The notes beneath the pieces are model-generated. The model searched no databases. It had not been told where the DNA came from and saw only the letters and a list, made by a program, of their open reading frames with translations. The position numbers and the translations under genes were made by a program. Below, in pieces: positions 23,640 to 34,048 of a DNA stretch of 64,000 bases (position 1 is the stretch's first letter; every line of letters begins with the position of its first letter). Source of the DNA: Excoecaria cochinchinensis (Eukaryota > Streptophyta > Magnoliopsida > Malpighiales > Euphorbiaceae). The stretch covers positions 7,023,501 through 7,087,500 of the forward strand of contig CANTUQ010000070.1 in assembly GCA_947683425.1 (NCBI GenBank), written 5' to 3'.

Positions 23640-23812
23640 TGTTGTGAATGAACGCTAATAATCACAGGAATATGAACAAACAAGCAAGAAAATAAAGAAC
23701 ACAAGGATTTAATGAGGTTCGACAATGTGCTGAACCTTGTTAAATCCTTGTGTTCTTTATTTTCTTGCTTGTTTGTTCATATTCCTGTGATTATTAGCGT
23801 TCATTCACAACA
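23640..23812. repeat. Perfect 72-bp inverted repeat of LTR ends (hairpin)
   Basis: Arm 23640-23711 (starting tgttgtgaatgaacgc) is the exact reverse complement of 23741-23812 (ending gcgttcattcacaaca). The pairing continues imperfectly into the spacer (aggttc against gaacct), leaving only a short loop. The right arm abuts the primer-site sequence as the 3' end of a 5' LTR should, so the left arm is an inverted copy of the same LTR end. Confidence 0.95.
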
Positions 23813-23835
23813 AGTGATATCAGAGCTTGGTTGAG

Positions 23836-24810
23836 ATGGCTATGTTAGGTGCAAAATTCGAAGTGGTGAAGTTTGATGGACATGGTAACTTTAGATTGTG
23901 GCAAACAAGGGTAAAGGATCTGTTGGCACAGCAAAGGATTCTGAAGGCTTTGCGACCACAGAAACCAGAAACTATTAAGGATGAAGATTGGGAAAAACTG
24001 CAGCAGTGAGTGGCAGGAACCATACGGTTATGTCTGCCAGATGAGATTATGTATCACATAATGAATCTGACATCTCCAGGAGAAATATGGAAGAAATTGG
24101 AAGGTTAGTTTATGTCCAAATCCCTAATGAATAAATTGTATCTGAAGCAAAGGCTGTATGGGCTGAAGATGCAGGAAGGTTCTGATTTGGCGCAGTACGT
24201 GAATGTCTTCAATTAAATAATCACAGATTTAGCTCGACTTGATGTGAGCATTGAGGATGAAGATAGAGCAATGATTCTGTTGTGTTCATTGCCTTCCTCT
24301 TATGAACACCTGGTGACTATTCTTACATATGGGAAAGAAACAATCAAAGTTGAAGAGATTACTGCAGCCTTGTTGGCTCATAACCAGCGAAAGCAAAATT
24401 CAGGGGAAAGCTCTCATGGTGACAGTTTATATGTTAAGGGTAATCAGGATCGTGGAAGGAAGTTAGAGAAGGAGGGTTCTGGAAAATGAAATTCCAGATC
24501 AAAATCTAAGGGCAAAAAGACAATTTATTGCTGCAAGTGCAAGGAGCCAGGACATATGAAGAGAGACTGTCCAAAGTTGAAAAAGCAGACTAATGAGAAA
24601 CGTGATGAATCATCTAAGTCTATGAATGTGGTGCAGAGTGACAATTCAGATTGCAATGATGGTGATATGCTTTCAGTTTCAGCTAATTCTAGTTCTGTCT
24701 ATTTAGGTGATGGCAGATGTTGCAATATTGTTGGTATTGGTGAAGTCAAAATTAAGATGTATGATGGTACTGTTAGAACATTATGTGATGTTAGGCATAT
24801 GATTGGGAAT
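23836..24810 (+). pseudogene. Copia gag copy 1 with a zinc knuckle and a pol scrap
   Basis: The start ATG is at 23836 (MAMLGAKFEVVKFDGHGNF). The gag body follows, with four in-frame stops (near 24007, 24104, 24215 and 24487). The knuckle CCKCKEPGHMKRDC is at about 24529-24573. A short protease-downstream piece (YLGDGRCCNIVGIGEVKIKM) then fuses at about 24800 to gag copy 2. The protease motif itself is missing. Confidence 0.85.
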
Positions 24811-24811
24811 A

Positions 24812-25590
24812 GTTGCAGCAGCGAGCAGCAGGAACCATACGATTATGTCTGGCAGATGAGAATATGTATCACGTAATGAATCTGACATCTCTAGGACAAA
24901 TATGGAAGAAATTGGAAAGTCAGTTTATGTCCAAATCCCTAACGAATAAATTGTATCTGAAGCAAAGGCTGTATGGGTTGAAGATGCGGGAAGGTTCTAA
25001 TTTGGCGCAGCACGCGAATGTCTTCAATCAAATAATCACAGATTTAGCTCGACTTGATGTGAGCATTGAGGATGAAGACCGAGCAATGATTTTGCTGTGT
25101 TCATTGCCTTCCTCTTATGAACACCTGGTGACTACTCTTACACATGGGAAAGAAACAATCAAAGTTGAAGAGATTACTGCAGCCTTGTTGGCTCATAACC
25201 AGCAAAAGCAGAATACAGGGGAAAGCTCTCATGGTGACAGTTTATATGTTAAGGGTAATCAAGATCATGGAAGGAAGTTAAAGAAGGAGGGTTCTGGAAA
25301 ACGAAATTCTAGATCAAAGTCTAAGGGAAAAAAGACGATTCATTGCTACAAGTGCAAGGAGCCAGGACATATGAAGAGAGACTGACCAAATATGAAAAAT
25401 AATCTAATTTCCTTGGGCACTTTGCATAAGAATGGTTTTATTCCTAAAACAGATGAGGATAGGGAAACCATTAGAATTGTTAAGGGTGCATTGACTGTGA
25501 TGAAAGGAAAGATAACTGCAGGGAATATCTATAAACTATTAGGGAGTACAATTGTAGGTGGAGTTCATTATGTTGAGTCATATGATGATA
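24812..25590 (+). pseudogene. Copia gag copy 2 fused to a pre-integrase piece
   Basis: It starts in mid-gag (IRLCLADENMYHVMNL) and is open without a stop for 190 codons, including the knuckle CYKCKEPGHMKRD, where TGT has become TGA (25383). A different pol segment follows directly (MKNNLISLGTLHKNGF to GGVHYVESYDD, 25392-25590), with the protease removed. Confidence 0.85.
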
Positions 25591-25989
25591 ATAAACAATC
25601 AAAGTTGAAGAGATTACTGTAGCCTTGTTGGCTCACAACCAGTGGAAGCAGAATGCAGGGGAAAGCTCTCATGGTGACAGTTTATATGTTAAGGGTAATC
25701 AGGATCGTGGAAGGAAGTTAGAGAAGGAGGGTTCTAGAAAACGAAATTCAAGATCAAAGTCTAAGGGCAAAAAGACGATTCATTGCTACAAGTGCAAGGA
25801 GCCAGGACATATGAAGAGAGACTGTCCAAAGTTGAAAAGGAAGATTGATGAGAAACGTGATGAATCATCTAAGTTTGTGAATGTGGTGCAGAGTGACAAT
25901 TCAGATTGCAGTGATGGTGATATGCTTTCAATTTCAACAACTCAGTTCATGGATGCATGGATTCTTGATTCCGGATGCTCTTATCATCA
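25590..25989 (+). pseudogene. Copia gag copy 3 with protease motif, ending at an LTR-like junction
   Basis: It covers the end of gag, the knuckle CYKCKEPGHMKRDC, and the protease start AWILDSGCSYH. It ends in tcttatcatca, directly followed by agtggtatcagagc (25990-26003). In the other copy of this junction (23812/23813) the same primer-site sequence follows a real LTR end. Confidence 0.85.
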
Positions 25990-26004
25990 AGTGGTATCAG
26001 AGCT

Positions 26005-26272
26005 AAATCTGTGATTATTTGATTGAAGACATTCACGTGCTGCGCCAAATCAGAACCTTCCTGCATCTTCAGCCCATATAGCCTTTGCTTCAGATACAAT
26101 TTATTCGTTAGGGATTTGGACATAAACTGACTTTCCAATTTCTTCCATATTTCTCCTGGAGATGTCAGATTCATTACGTGATGCATAATCTCATCTGCCA
26201 GACATAACCGTATGGTTCCTGCCGCTCGCTGCTGCAGTTCTTCCCAATTATATGCCTAACATCACACAACGC
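26005..26272 (-). pseudogene. Inverted Copia gag piece
   Basis: The - strand encodes YHVMNLTSPGEIWKKLESQF and LKMQEGSDLAQHVNVFNQII in reverse orientation to its neighbours. Its far end carries the complement of gatgttaggcatat joined to a tgcagcagcgagcg-type gag sequence, the same abnormal pol-gag junction as at about 24800. That junction was therefore copied, not made twice. Confidence 0.82.
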
Positions 26273-26330
26273 CTAACAGGGAGTGGTTCACTTCATACAG
26301 GTTAGCTAATTCTGGTTCTGTCTATTTAGG

Positions 26331-26592
26331 AGGGTTCTGGAAAACGAAATTCCATATCAAAGTCTAAGGGCAAAAAGATGATTCATTGCTACAAGTGCAA
26401 GGAGCCAGGACATACGAAGAAAGACTGTCCAAAGTTGAAAAAGCAGACTGATGAGAAACGTGATGAATCATCTAAGTCTGTGAATGTGGTGCAGAGTGAC
26501 AATTCAGATTGCAGTGATGGTGATATGCTTTCAGTTTCAACAACTCAGTTCATGGATGCATGGATTCTTGATTCCGGATGCTCTTATCATCA
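26331..26592 (+). pseudogene. Copia gag copy 4, forming the right terminus of the insertion
   Basis: A 262-bp segment about 95 percent identical to 25728-25989 contains the fourth knuckle (CYKCKEPGHTKKDC) and AWILDSGCSYHH. It ends tcttatcatca, where the element meets the TSD. It sits where a 3' LTR should be. Confidence 0.85.
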
Positions 26593-26597
26593 TTTAC

Positions 26598-27050
26598 TAA
26601 TATCAACCTTTAAAGCAATTTTTCCAAAATTTTCTCTACCCTTTCCTTTCATATAATGGATAATCTCAAAGGCCATAAGGATGTTATTAATTAGTAATAA
26701 GCCTTCCACGAACAAAAGTTGATTGCAAAGAAGAAATAAGCTTGGAAAAAATAACCTTAAGCCTATTTATGAAAACTTTAAAAATAATCTTATACAAGAC
26801 GTGGCAAAGAGCTATGGGCCTAAGATCCTTCATACAATCAGGATTGTTCCTCTTTGGAATTAAAATAAGGATAGTATCATTAATTAAGCGAAGAAGGAAA
26901 CTCACCTTGGTTAAGCCAAGTCTAGCATTGCTTGACTATATCATCACCAACTATATATGTGCCAACATTTCTGAAAAAAAGGCTAGGTTAAGACCATCAA
27001 AAATCTGGATTTTATCTGGATGCATTGAAAAAAAAGGAAAATACAACTAT
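26598..27050 (-). pseudogene. LINE reverse transcriptase, N-terminal part
   Basis: The - strand reads SMHPDKIQIFDGLNLAFF (27030-26975, normally SMHPxKxPGPDGxxxxFF), then VGDDIVKQ, then ILILIPKRNNPDCMKDLRPI and ALCHVLYKII (26880-26790), FVRGRLITN (to 26687), and, after a stop and shift, ILMAFEIIHYMKGKGREN and KIALKVDIS (26600). Frameshifts and stops are present. Sequence further right no longer resembles a LINE. Confidence 0.85.
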
Positions 27051-27670
27051 AATTCAACCTCACAATCACTTTTGAAAATTATTAATTTTTTTAACATTCA
27101 AGAGACTGAATTTCTTGAAAAATAAAAACTCTATTTTGCATTGTCTGAAATAAAACAATTCATTTGAAGAATTTATATTGATTTTAACCTGGTTAAAATA
27201 CCAATTCATTTTTCTTGCCTGAATGTGGACATCACAACAATTTTGGAGAGATAATGATTCTTTTGAAATAAATTTATCTAATAATAACTTGAAATTTAAA
27301 CGTTTATATAATTTAAATTTTACCCTTTCCACCCCAATTTTCTGATTATCAAAAAATAAATTAATAAATTTATCCAATTAATTACCAAATATTGGGGGAA
27401 AAAAACAGAAAGATGATAAATTGCAGAAAATGTATAATGGCTTAATTAACATGAGAGTAAATTACATTCCACATATGTGTACAGCCATTGATATTCACTG
27501 CCACCAAATGGGCCATTTGGGCCATCGATGACTATTTAATTTGTTACATGCCTCTATAAAAAAGACAGAGAGGATAAAAAAAAGCCCTCCTCGAGGAACT
27601 TTTCAAAGGTCAAAAGAGAATGGCAAAAGTTAAAAAATATTGCATGGATCCATATATGCAGCGGTGGTGA
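27051..27670. other. Spacer and 3' untranslated region of the sucrose transporter gene
   Basis: AT-rich, with no independent gene seen. The stretch next to 27671 is expected to be transcribed as the transporter 3' untranslated region (- strand). A - strand open frame at 27377-27066 shows no convincing LINE or other homology. Confidence 0.5.
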
Positions 27671-30600
27671 TCAATGGAAACCGGCGGTGACAGCCCTTGA
27701 AGCCTTGCTTGAGGGAATATCCGGCGGCGGTGATGGAAGCATTGTGAGAGCAAATATTCCACTCGCCGCCGCAGCCACAGCCCCCACCACAAATGCTGGC
27801 AGATTTCCTCCTCCAAATAATGCATCCCAAGGTCCACTTGCCACCGACACTACCATCTGTTTAATTAACACATTGTAATTAAAATTGTAATTAAACGTTA
27901 TATCTCTTTAAAAAAATAAATTTGGAATTTTGTATTTGAATTATTAGAATAATACAAGAATTGGGGCTAAGTGATAAGAAATTTGTAATGTAGGGTAATT
28001 GAGAAATCCAAATCAACATGTGATATCTTGTCATGTGCTAAGCATTATTGTTTGAGTAAATTGATCACACAATGAGTCAGCTGGAACAACAAAGATTGTG
28101 ACATTGTGCTTGCTTGGAGAAAGTGAATATAATATAAATAATTTTCCAAAGCTAGCTTTTTATTACAGCAATGCTTACACGTGTGTGGGGTTTTTAATTG
28201 GAAAAAGAGTGTGCAGTGTTGACTTCTAATATAATAATTTCAATGGCAAGAAGACATTGTAGCCCATACCTAAAATTGACCACATATAATAATTATAGGA
28301 AATATGGTTCCAAAATTTTAGAGTTGCCTATTTCATCTAATTTGTTGGGTTGTTCCTAAGCAGACCAATACCTCTGAAATAATTGCTTCCCACTTGTTAG
28401 AATCTGATTTCGTTTGTGATGTAAGAGTTTGAAAATTCAAAAGCAATAATATTAATTAATAAGAAACCATACCTGTGGGATCACTATTGAAAGATTGAGA
28501 ACTCCCAAAGAAAGACCTAAAACAAAGAAAGTTGGTCAATATCTTTTGACTGTGGACGACTCCATGCAACTCTTTTTAAATACTTATTTAGAAAAGCAAA
28601 AGATTTACCTTGACCAGCACCAGCAGTGTTACAAAATATTGATGCCAAAGCAAAAGGAACGCTGTAAGTTATCTGCAAAAATCAAGGATATTGTATTTTA
28701 CTTAGAATATTAATTGCAAATATTCTTATATGATTTTTTGCTACCTATTTTGTTATGGGTAAACAATAATGACAATATATAATAAGAAAAAGCTGCATGC
28801 ATACTACTCTATTTGACATTCCAAATTCAGCAAACTAATAAAAACTCATGTATAGTGCCACACATAGTAAATCTTTTTCCTAAAGCTAATAAAACTTAGA
28901 CAATTCATAAAAATTATTAACGAAAATTAATTTTAATTATTATTAAAATTATTTTCTTTGATCTACGGTAAAATTAAGGAAAGGTTTTTTTTTTTTTTTA
29001 TTTGTCTTGGCCAGAAAAGAAAATACAAAATAAATAAGTTAATAGGATTGTTATGACTATGAGGTAGTAACCACACAATGACCTAATTGATGTGGCAGAC
29101 CCACCAATACACCTGGCTGCCATTCCTTTAGGACTTTCGGAGAGAGAACGTAAATTAGACGCGCCTCCAGTGCAAGTTTTACTTTCTAAAAAAGTATAAG
29201 GCATATAGAACGTGTGCATAACACACTTGCACTTGAAAGCTTGCACAACCGTCCGATGATGAAAACTTTAGAATTTTCTTGCTGATTATTCTGATTTAAC
29301 GGTCAGAAAACTATTTTCCTTTCTCATCTCTGAATAATCTCGAGTTGTAAAATTAGGAATTAAAATCATAGGAAGAGTTGTTATGAAGATAGAACAAAGA
29401 TAATATTACATAAGATAACTCAATCTATGCATGCTATGAAACAACATGACAATAAAACATGACAATAGTCAATATAGGAGACTGAACAATAAAATATAAA
29501 AGACAGAAATCGCATGTGAATGATGTAAATGAAATGCAGATACGCATAAATTTGTTGTGTGAGTGTGACGATTTAGGACACCAAACATAGCTCAACACAA
29601 ATTGAAATAATAATAATAAATAAAATAAAAATACTTACAGCTTGAGGAATGCCAGTCACAGCAAAAAGGGTGAGTGCGCCAGCCTTAATACCGCCAGATG
29701 GTGGCAAGGGTACTTTAGCACCACCGCTCCCGGTGGTGAACCGGCGGTCCGATTCAGCCAATTTGGTTATCAAAATGGTGAGGGCCAAGCACAATGCAAG
29801 AATGAAATTCACAATACCCCACAATCTCTTAACTCCGCCTAGCTTCCTTCCCATCCACTCTATTCCAAGGGAGGTGACGCCCAAAACCACGGAGTTAAGC
29901 ATGAGACCAAGTGCACCGGCGCGGACACCGCGGTCGTAAAGCTTCAACTCCTCGGGGGAGCCGCTAGAATTGCCGCCGAACACTTCTCTCCCCATCCAGT
30001 CAGTATCAAACAACAAGAATGGGAACCATGCAATCCAATTTAAGCAAGTTACAAGCAGCAAAATCCACATAGGTCTTTTTAAGTTCTTCAAAGCAGCAAA
30101 AATTTCACCGAAAAACGGCATCGGAGTAGACTCCACTGCCTCCTCCTCCTCCTCATCGCCGTCGGCGGCGGCGATCTTGTCTTGATCAGGAGACCAAGGC
30201 TTTTCAGAAACATAAGTGAGAGCTAATATGGTGAGAGCTAAAAGCATAGCAATGGAGATAAAGAAGCAAGACTTAAGATTTGCACAGTATACATCACAGG
30301 CTTTAGTTTTGGTGAAGGGAAAGATTTTATATAAATGAGTATAGGAACCGGCGGCGAAGCCGAGAACGTTACCGACGGCCATGAAGAAGGAGAAAAGAGC
30401 ATTAGCAGTACGTGTCTTTTTATGATTGGAGCCGGAAAGATCGGCAAGAAGAGCACGGCAAGGACCTTGAAGCATGTTATTAGCAACATCAAGGATCCAA
30501 AATCCGACCACAAACACAGCAATTGCACGGGTTTTAGGGCTTTTTCCGATAGGATCACCGGAGATATGACCGATATCAGCAGCGTAACCTATGAGGAAAA

Positions 30601-30952
30601 CAGCAACAGCAACACAGGAGGAGCCGGCGGCGATGAAGGGGCGGCGGCGGCCGAAACGGGAGGTGCAGCGGTCACTGTGGTAGCCAACAATTGGCTGCAC
30701 AAGCATACCGGAGATGGGACCACAGAGCCAGATAAATGCAGCCCAAGTATGAGGAATGCCTAAGAGCTGAACATATGGGGTTAATAGAGAAAGCTGCAAA
30801 GCCCAACCGAATTGGATCCCGGCGGCAATAGCAGCAACGACGGCGATCTTTCTTAAGGGGCTAGGTTTGGGTGGCGCCGCCAGCTGCGGTGGTGGGAAGG
30901 GCGGAGGTTGGGAAGAGGGCTGTTTGGTAGCTTTGGGGGCCTCAGTCTCCAT
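27671..30952 (-). CDS. SUC2: Sucrose/proton symporter, type I (SUT1/SUC2-like), four exons
   Basis: Joined exons 30952-29639, 28672-28609, 28516-28473 and 27856-27671 (TGA at 27673-27671), all GT-AG, give 535 residues. The product is a plasma-membrane MFS symporter that moves sucrose with a proton, typically in phloem loading. Seen: a Pro-rich cytosolic N-terminus (residues 1-32), then GIQFGWALQLSLLTPYVQLL in TM1, His68 in LGIPH (equivalent to the conserved SUC1 loop histidine), the SRFGRRRPFI loop motif between TM2 and TM3, and QGPCRALLADLSG in TM4. FPFTKTKACDVYCANLKSCF precedes TM6, an acidic central loop (DGDEEEEE) follows, and QMVVSVASGPWDALFGGGNL stands near the C-terminus. The four-exon layout and short central loop fit type I rather than the long-loop SUT2 or SUT4 groups. 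It is slightly longer than the usual about 510 residues. The frame is intact. The gene symbol is by family resemblance only. Confidence 0.96.
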
Positions 30953-31064
30953 GGCTGAGCTACTAAACTAAATTGGAAATGGTTGGTGTAAAGAAATTGG
31001 GAATTTTAATTTTGATTAGGAAGAGAAATGAGAAGTTGGGTTTATGGGGGTGGTTTGCATGGGA

Positions 31065-31071
31065 ATTTATA
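31065..31071 (-). promoter_or_regulatory. TATA box of the sucrose transporter gene
   Basis: On the - strand TATAAAT lies about 113 bp upstream of the ATG, in an otherwise G/C-poor promoter, followed by a C-rich stretch (ccacccccat on the - strand). A start of transcription near 31040 and a leader of about 90 bases are inferred. Confidence 0.6.
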
Positions 31072-31099
31072 ATGGTAAGTTGGGGGTAAGGTGGGGCAA

Positions 31100-33412
31100 A
31101 CAAGGTGAAAGGCTGGGTATTGCCCTTATCCAAAAATAATAATAATAAAAATATGACCTACTGTTATATGACCTACTGTTAATAATAAAAAAATTCGAAT
31201 TTTCTTAATATACAGCATATGTTACTCAAAAAATTGTTCTTAATTATCGATTACACGGTATTTGACTTTAAATTAATTGATATCGTAAATTTAAAAAAAA
31301 GTATTATATAAAATTATAATTTAATTAGTTGGAAAAATAAATATTACTACTGCATTGAGGAGATTCCCTATTGCCACTTGTAAAACAGATATTAAATTCT
31401 CCACTCCAGATTTGGATATATAGTAATTGCTTTTCCTGCCTCATTATTATTCAGGATTTTGTTATAATTTTTTATTTTATTTTAGCTTTTGGTCATTTGG
31501 TTATTTTAGGTTGAGAGAGATCTTATTAATTACTTTTTCTTTTTTCTTTTTCTTTCTTGCTTTTATTCTTTTCTTTTTCTTTAGCAGCTTCTTCTAACTT
31601 TTTAGTTCAATGTAAATAAATGATGATCTCCATAAAGAAAAAGAAAAATAGATCATGATCTTATGCTTATTTTACTTTATTTAAAATTTCATAATTCAGA
31701 TCTCCATTTTCACTGGATTAATTACACTTTTTTTAATTTTACTGTCAATGAAAAAACAAAAATATAACTGCTATTCATTGCACTCTACACTTGAAGTTGT
31801 GAAATGTGGATTTATATTAATATTTTCATTTAGCTATTTTTTTTTTAGAAATTTCTTTATTACTGGCTCGATTCACGATCACTAATCCAATCATATATTA
31901 ACACTTAGATAATTTTGACTTGCCTTGACCCATTATTTGTAGAGTATTGATTTATTATACGTGTATAAAATGTACATTGAATGTTAGATAGAAATTTTTT
32001 TTTTTTATTTAATGGATCAAATACGCAAAATATCAACCCTTATTTAACTTGTATGATTGACCTGATGAGTTTTTTTAAAAAAAAAAAACAAAAATTCACT
32101 TCATACCCCTTTTTTAATTTTTGTTTTCAGGTAAAACTTAGCAGTTTAAATTATTAATTCATATATCAATTTTAATAACCATTAATCTTGTCTTCCTTTT
32201 ACAATGTCGTATGAAACTCTTGGAAGTATATTCTAAAGACAATGATAATAAATCAATTTCTGATATTAATGATTTGTTTCTCTATTAGCTTGAAAAAAAA
32301 AGAATTAAACCAACAAGAAAATATTAATTCTAAGGTCAAATTCCATTTTAATTGCCATAGACACTGAATTAATATGGTTCAAACAAATTATATTGACAAA
32401 ATTATGAAATATTGATAAACTACCTAAATGTCTAGATTTAATTAGCAGTTATAAATGTAATTAGTAATATCTAGGTATAATATATGATCCAATAATTTGA
32501 TTTATATATAGTTAAAGAAGCCTATTCATTCTATATCAAGTTGGTATTACATTTCACATCCGATGGGTAAGCCTGCCAGATCAATATATTCTCAAAATTT
32601 TGTTACCAAAAGAATAAATTAAATTAAAAAAAATCCTCAAAATTTTAAAAATAGATATAACTACAAAATAATAATAATAATTGCTCAACAATACTCAATG
32701 GAAGATATTCCTTTTGCCTGACTTTGGTGAGAAAAGATTCAAGCTTTGCATGTGATAATATGCAAAGAACACAAATATATATATATAGCTTTAACCAAAT
32801 ATGCTAAGATTTCAAGCTCTATATAACACAATGACAAATGCTACCTTATCCATAGGTTACTTTAATTATTCCTATCCTCTTAATTAGTTTCATACATTTA
32901 AGAAGAAAAATTAAAAGATAAAGAATAAGCCTAGAGAACCCTGTACCTCAAATACTTGATTTAATTAAATATCTATTACACATCAATAATTATAAATTAA
33001 TATTTATTTGAACATGTTCCCAAAATTAATTCCCAAATTAATATCTATTTGAACATGTTCCCAAAATTAATATTTATTTGAACATGACCTGATTTTTTCT
33101 AGTCTGACTCTTATGAGGAACAATGTATAACACTCAAATATTTAAATATTTTAATTGTATAATATAGATCAAAATATCTAATTTAATTGACAAATTTGTG
33201 TCTAGTTATAATTTTATTTGTACATATTACCATTACCATATAAATTACGTAAATATTAGAAATTGTTTATTCATAAAATATTAATGAATACATGACTTAA
33301 TCTAATATACTCTTCATTTGCGAATCTTGCATGAAAATATCTTAATTCAATGGATAACGAAACACAAACATGACTTAAAAATGACCCGGATCATATGATA
33401 ATTATATATGTA
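31100..33412. other. AT-rich intergenic DNA upstream of the sucrose transporter
   Basis: The part nearest 31.1 kb should hold the promoter. Pyrimidine-rich tracts (ttcttttctttttc type) occur at about 31520-31600. I see no gene and no bounded transposon. Confidence 0.5.
32997..33088. repeat. Three-copy short tandem repeat
   Basis: Units of about 30 bp around atttgaacatgttcccaaaa occur three times in succession, the last truncated and diverged (gaacatgacc). Confidence 0.75.
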
Positions 33413-33417
33413 AAAAG

Positions 33418-33911
33418 TGTTGGAAAAGTTAAATATAGTGGCTTAATTTAGGAATCCCACATCATAAAATATTAAAGGAAACCTATAAATATAGCCCCCC
33501 TTTCCTAATTAAATCCATCTCAAAATTGCCAATCTTTTCTAAGGCAAAAATTCTTTTTCTCCTTTATAAATATTTCACTTGTATTATTTATTTGAAATAG
33601 TAAAATATAATTTGATAGTGTCCGATAACGTAAGTATAATTGGTCGAACCTCGTTAAATTCTGGTATTTTTTATTTGTCTATTTAATAGCTATTGTCGGG
33701 TATATTGCTAGTAAATTATTGTTCTGTTAAATTACTTAGAAAAATTATGCCCAAGGAGATTGGGTTTTAAGTGGGACCATTTGTGATCCCTCCAGTCTTT
33801 CCTGAGAATTTTACCTTGTATATTTTTTCAGTACAATCGTTTACGCTTTATTCACATGTTCAATAGTATTCGAGGTGAATTCGGTAGAAATTAACCCGAG
33901 TTTCCACAACA
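33418..33911 (+). repeat. 5' LTR of the second Copia element
   Basis: 494 bp. A TATA-like ctataaatatag is at about 33483. The 3' part carries polyadenylation-like sequence and the phrase ggtagaaattaacccgag before the primer site. Confidence 0.92.
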
Positions 33912-34048
33912 ATTGGTATCAGAGTTTAGGTTATTTCTTAGTATACTCTGTGGTTGCAGCGTAGTCTGATCTTCCACATCAGAAAATTTTTTTTCTTAGG
34001 CTATTGAAATTCCGCATCGACAACTATTGAATAGTAATTGTAGCAGAA

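Larger units (their letters stand above)
23640..26592 (+). mobile_element. Rearranged, multi-gag Copia derivative in one TSD
   Basis: The insertion starts TG (23640) and ends CA (26592), with 5-bp TSD tttac at 23635-23639 and 26593-26597, and interrupts the LINE RT exactly (SK restored at the join). Inside, in order: inverted LTR end (23640-23711), LTR end in direct orientation (23741-23812), primer-site-like gatatcagagc, gag copy 1 (23836-24810), gag copy 2 with a protease-downstream piece (24812-25590), gag copy 3 (25590-25989), a second primer-site-like ggtatcagagc (about 25993), an inverted gag piece (26005-26272) and gag copy 4 (26331-26592). There is no integrase, RT or complete LTR. 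It is best read as a scrambled cDNA. Confidence 0.8.
11646..27050 (-). mobile_element. LINE (non-LTR retrotransposon), 5'-truncated, split by four insertions
   Basis: The element reads on the - strand and ends in a poly(A) tail, seen as poly(T) at 11646-11657. LINE ORF2 homology is continuous when the insertions at 12242-12779, 13580-14925, 15647-23342 and 23640-26592 (plus one TSD copy each) are skipped: RT start (27.0-26.6 kb), RT middle and catalytic loop (23.64-23.35 kb), RT end (15.64-14.93 kb), zinc-binding region (13.58-13.1 kb) and RNase H (12.9-11.9 kb). Stops and frameshifts make it dead. The endonuclease is missing, and the right end at about 27.05 kb is where homology fades. I could not find a convincing LINE target-site duplication. 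Confidence 0.85.

Noticed and set aside
11640..27060. Target-site duplication for the LINE
   Set aside because: Short matches such as aatgtgg occur near 11.63 and 27.22 kb but are too short to be convincing.
27066..27377. 103-codon - strand frame as an upstream part of the LINE
   Set aside because: Its sequence does not match the LINE region expected before RT; the LINE homology fades at about 27.05 kb.
30335..30763. 142-codon open frame on the + strand
   Set aside because: It is the antisense shadow of sucrose transporter exon 1; the - strand frame has clear family motifs and splice sites.
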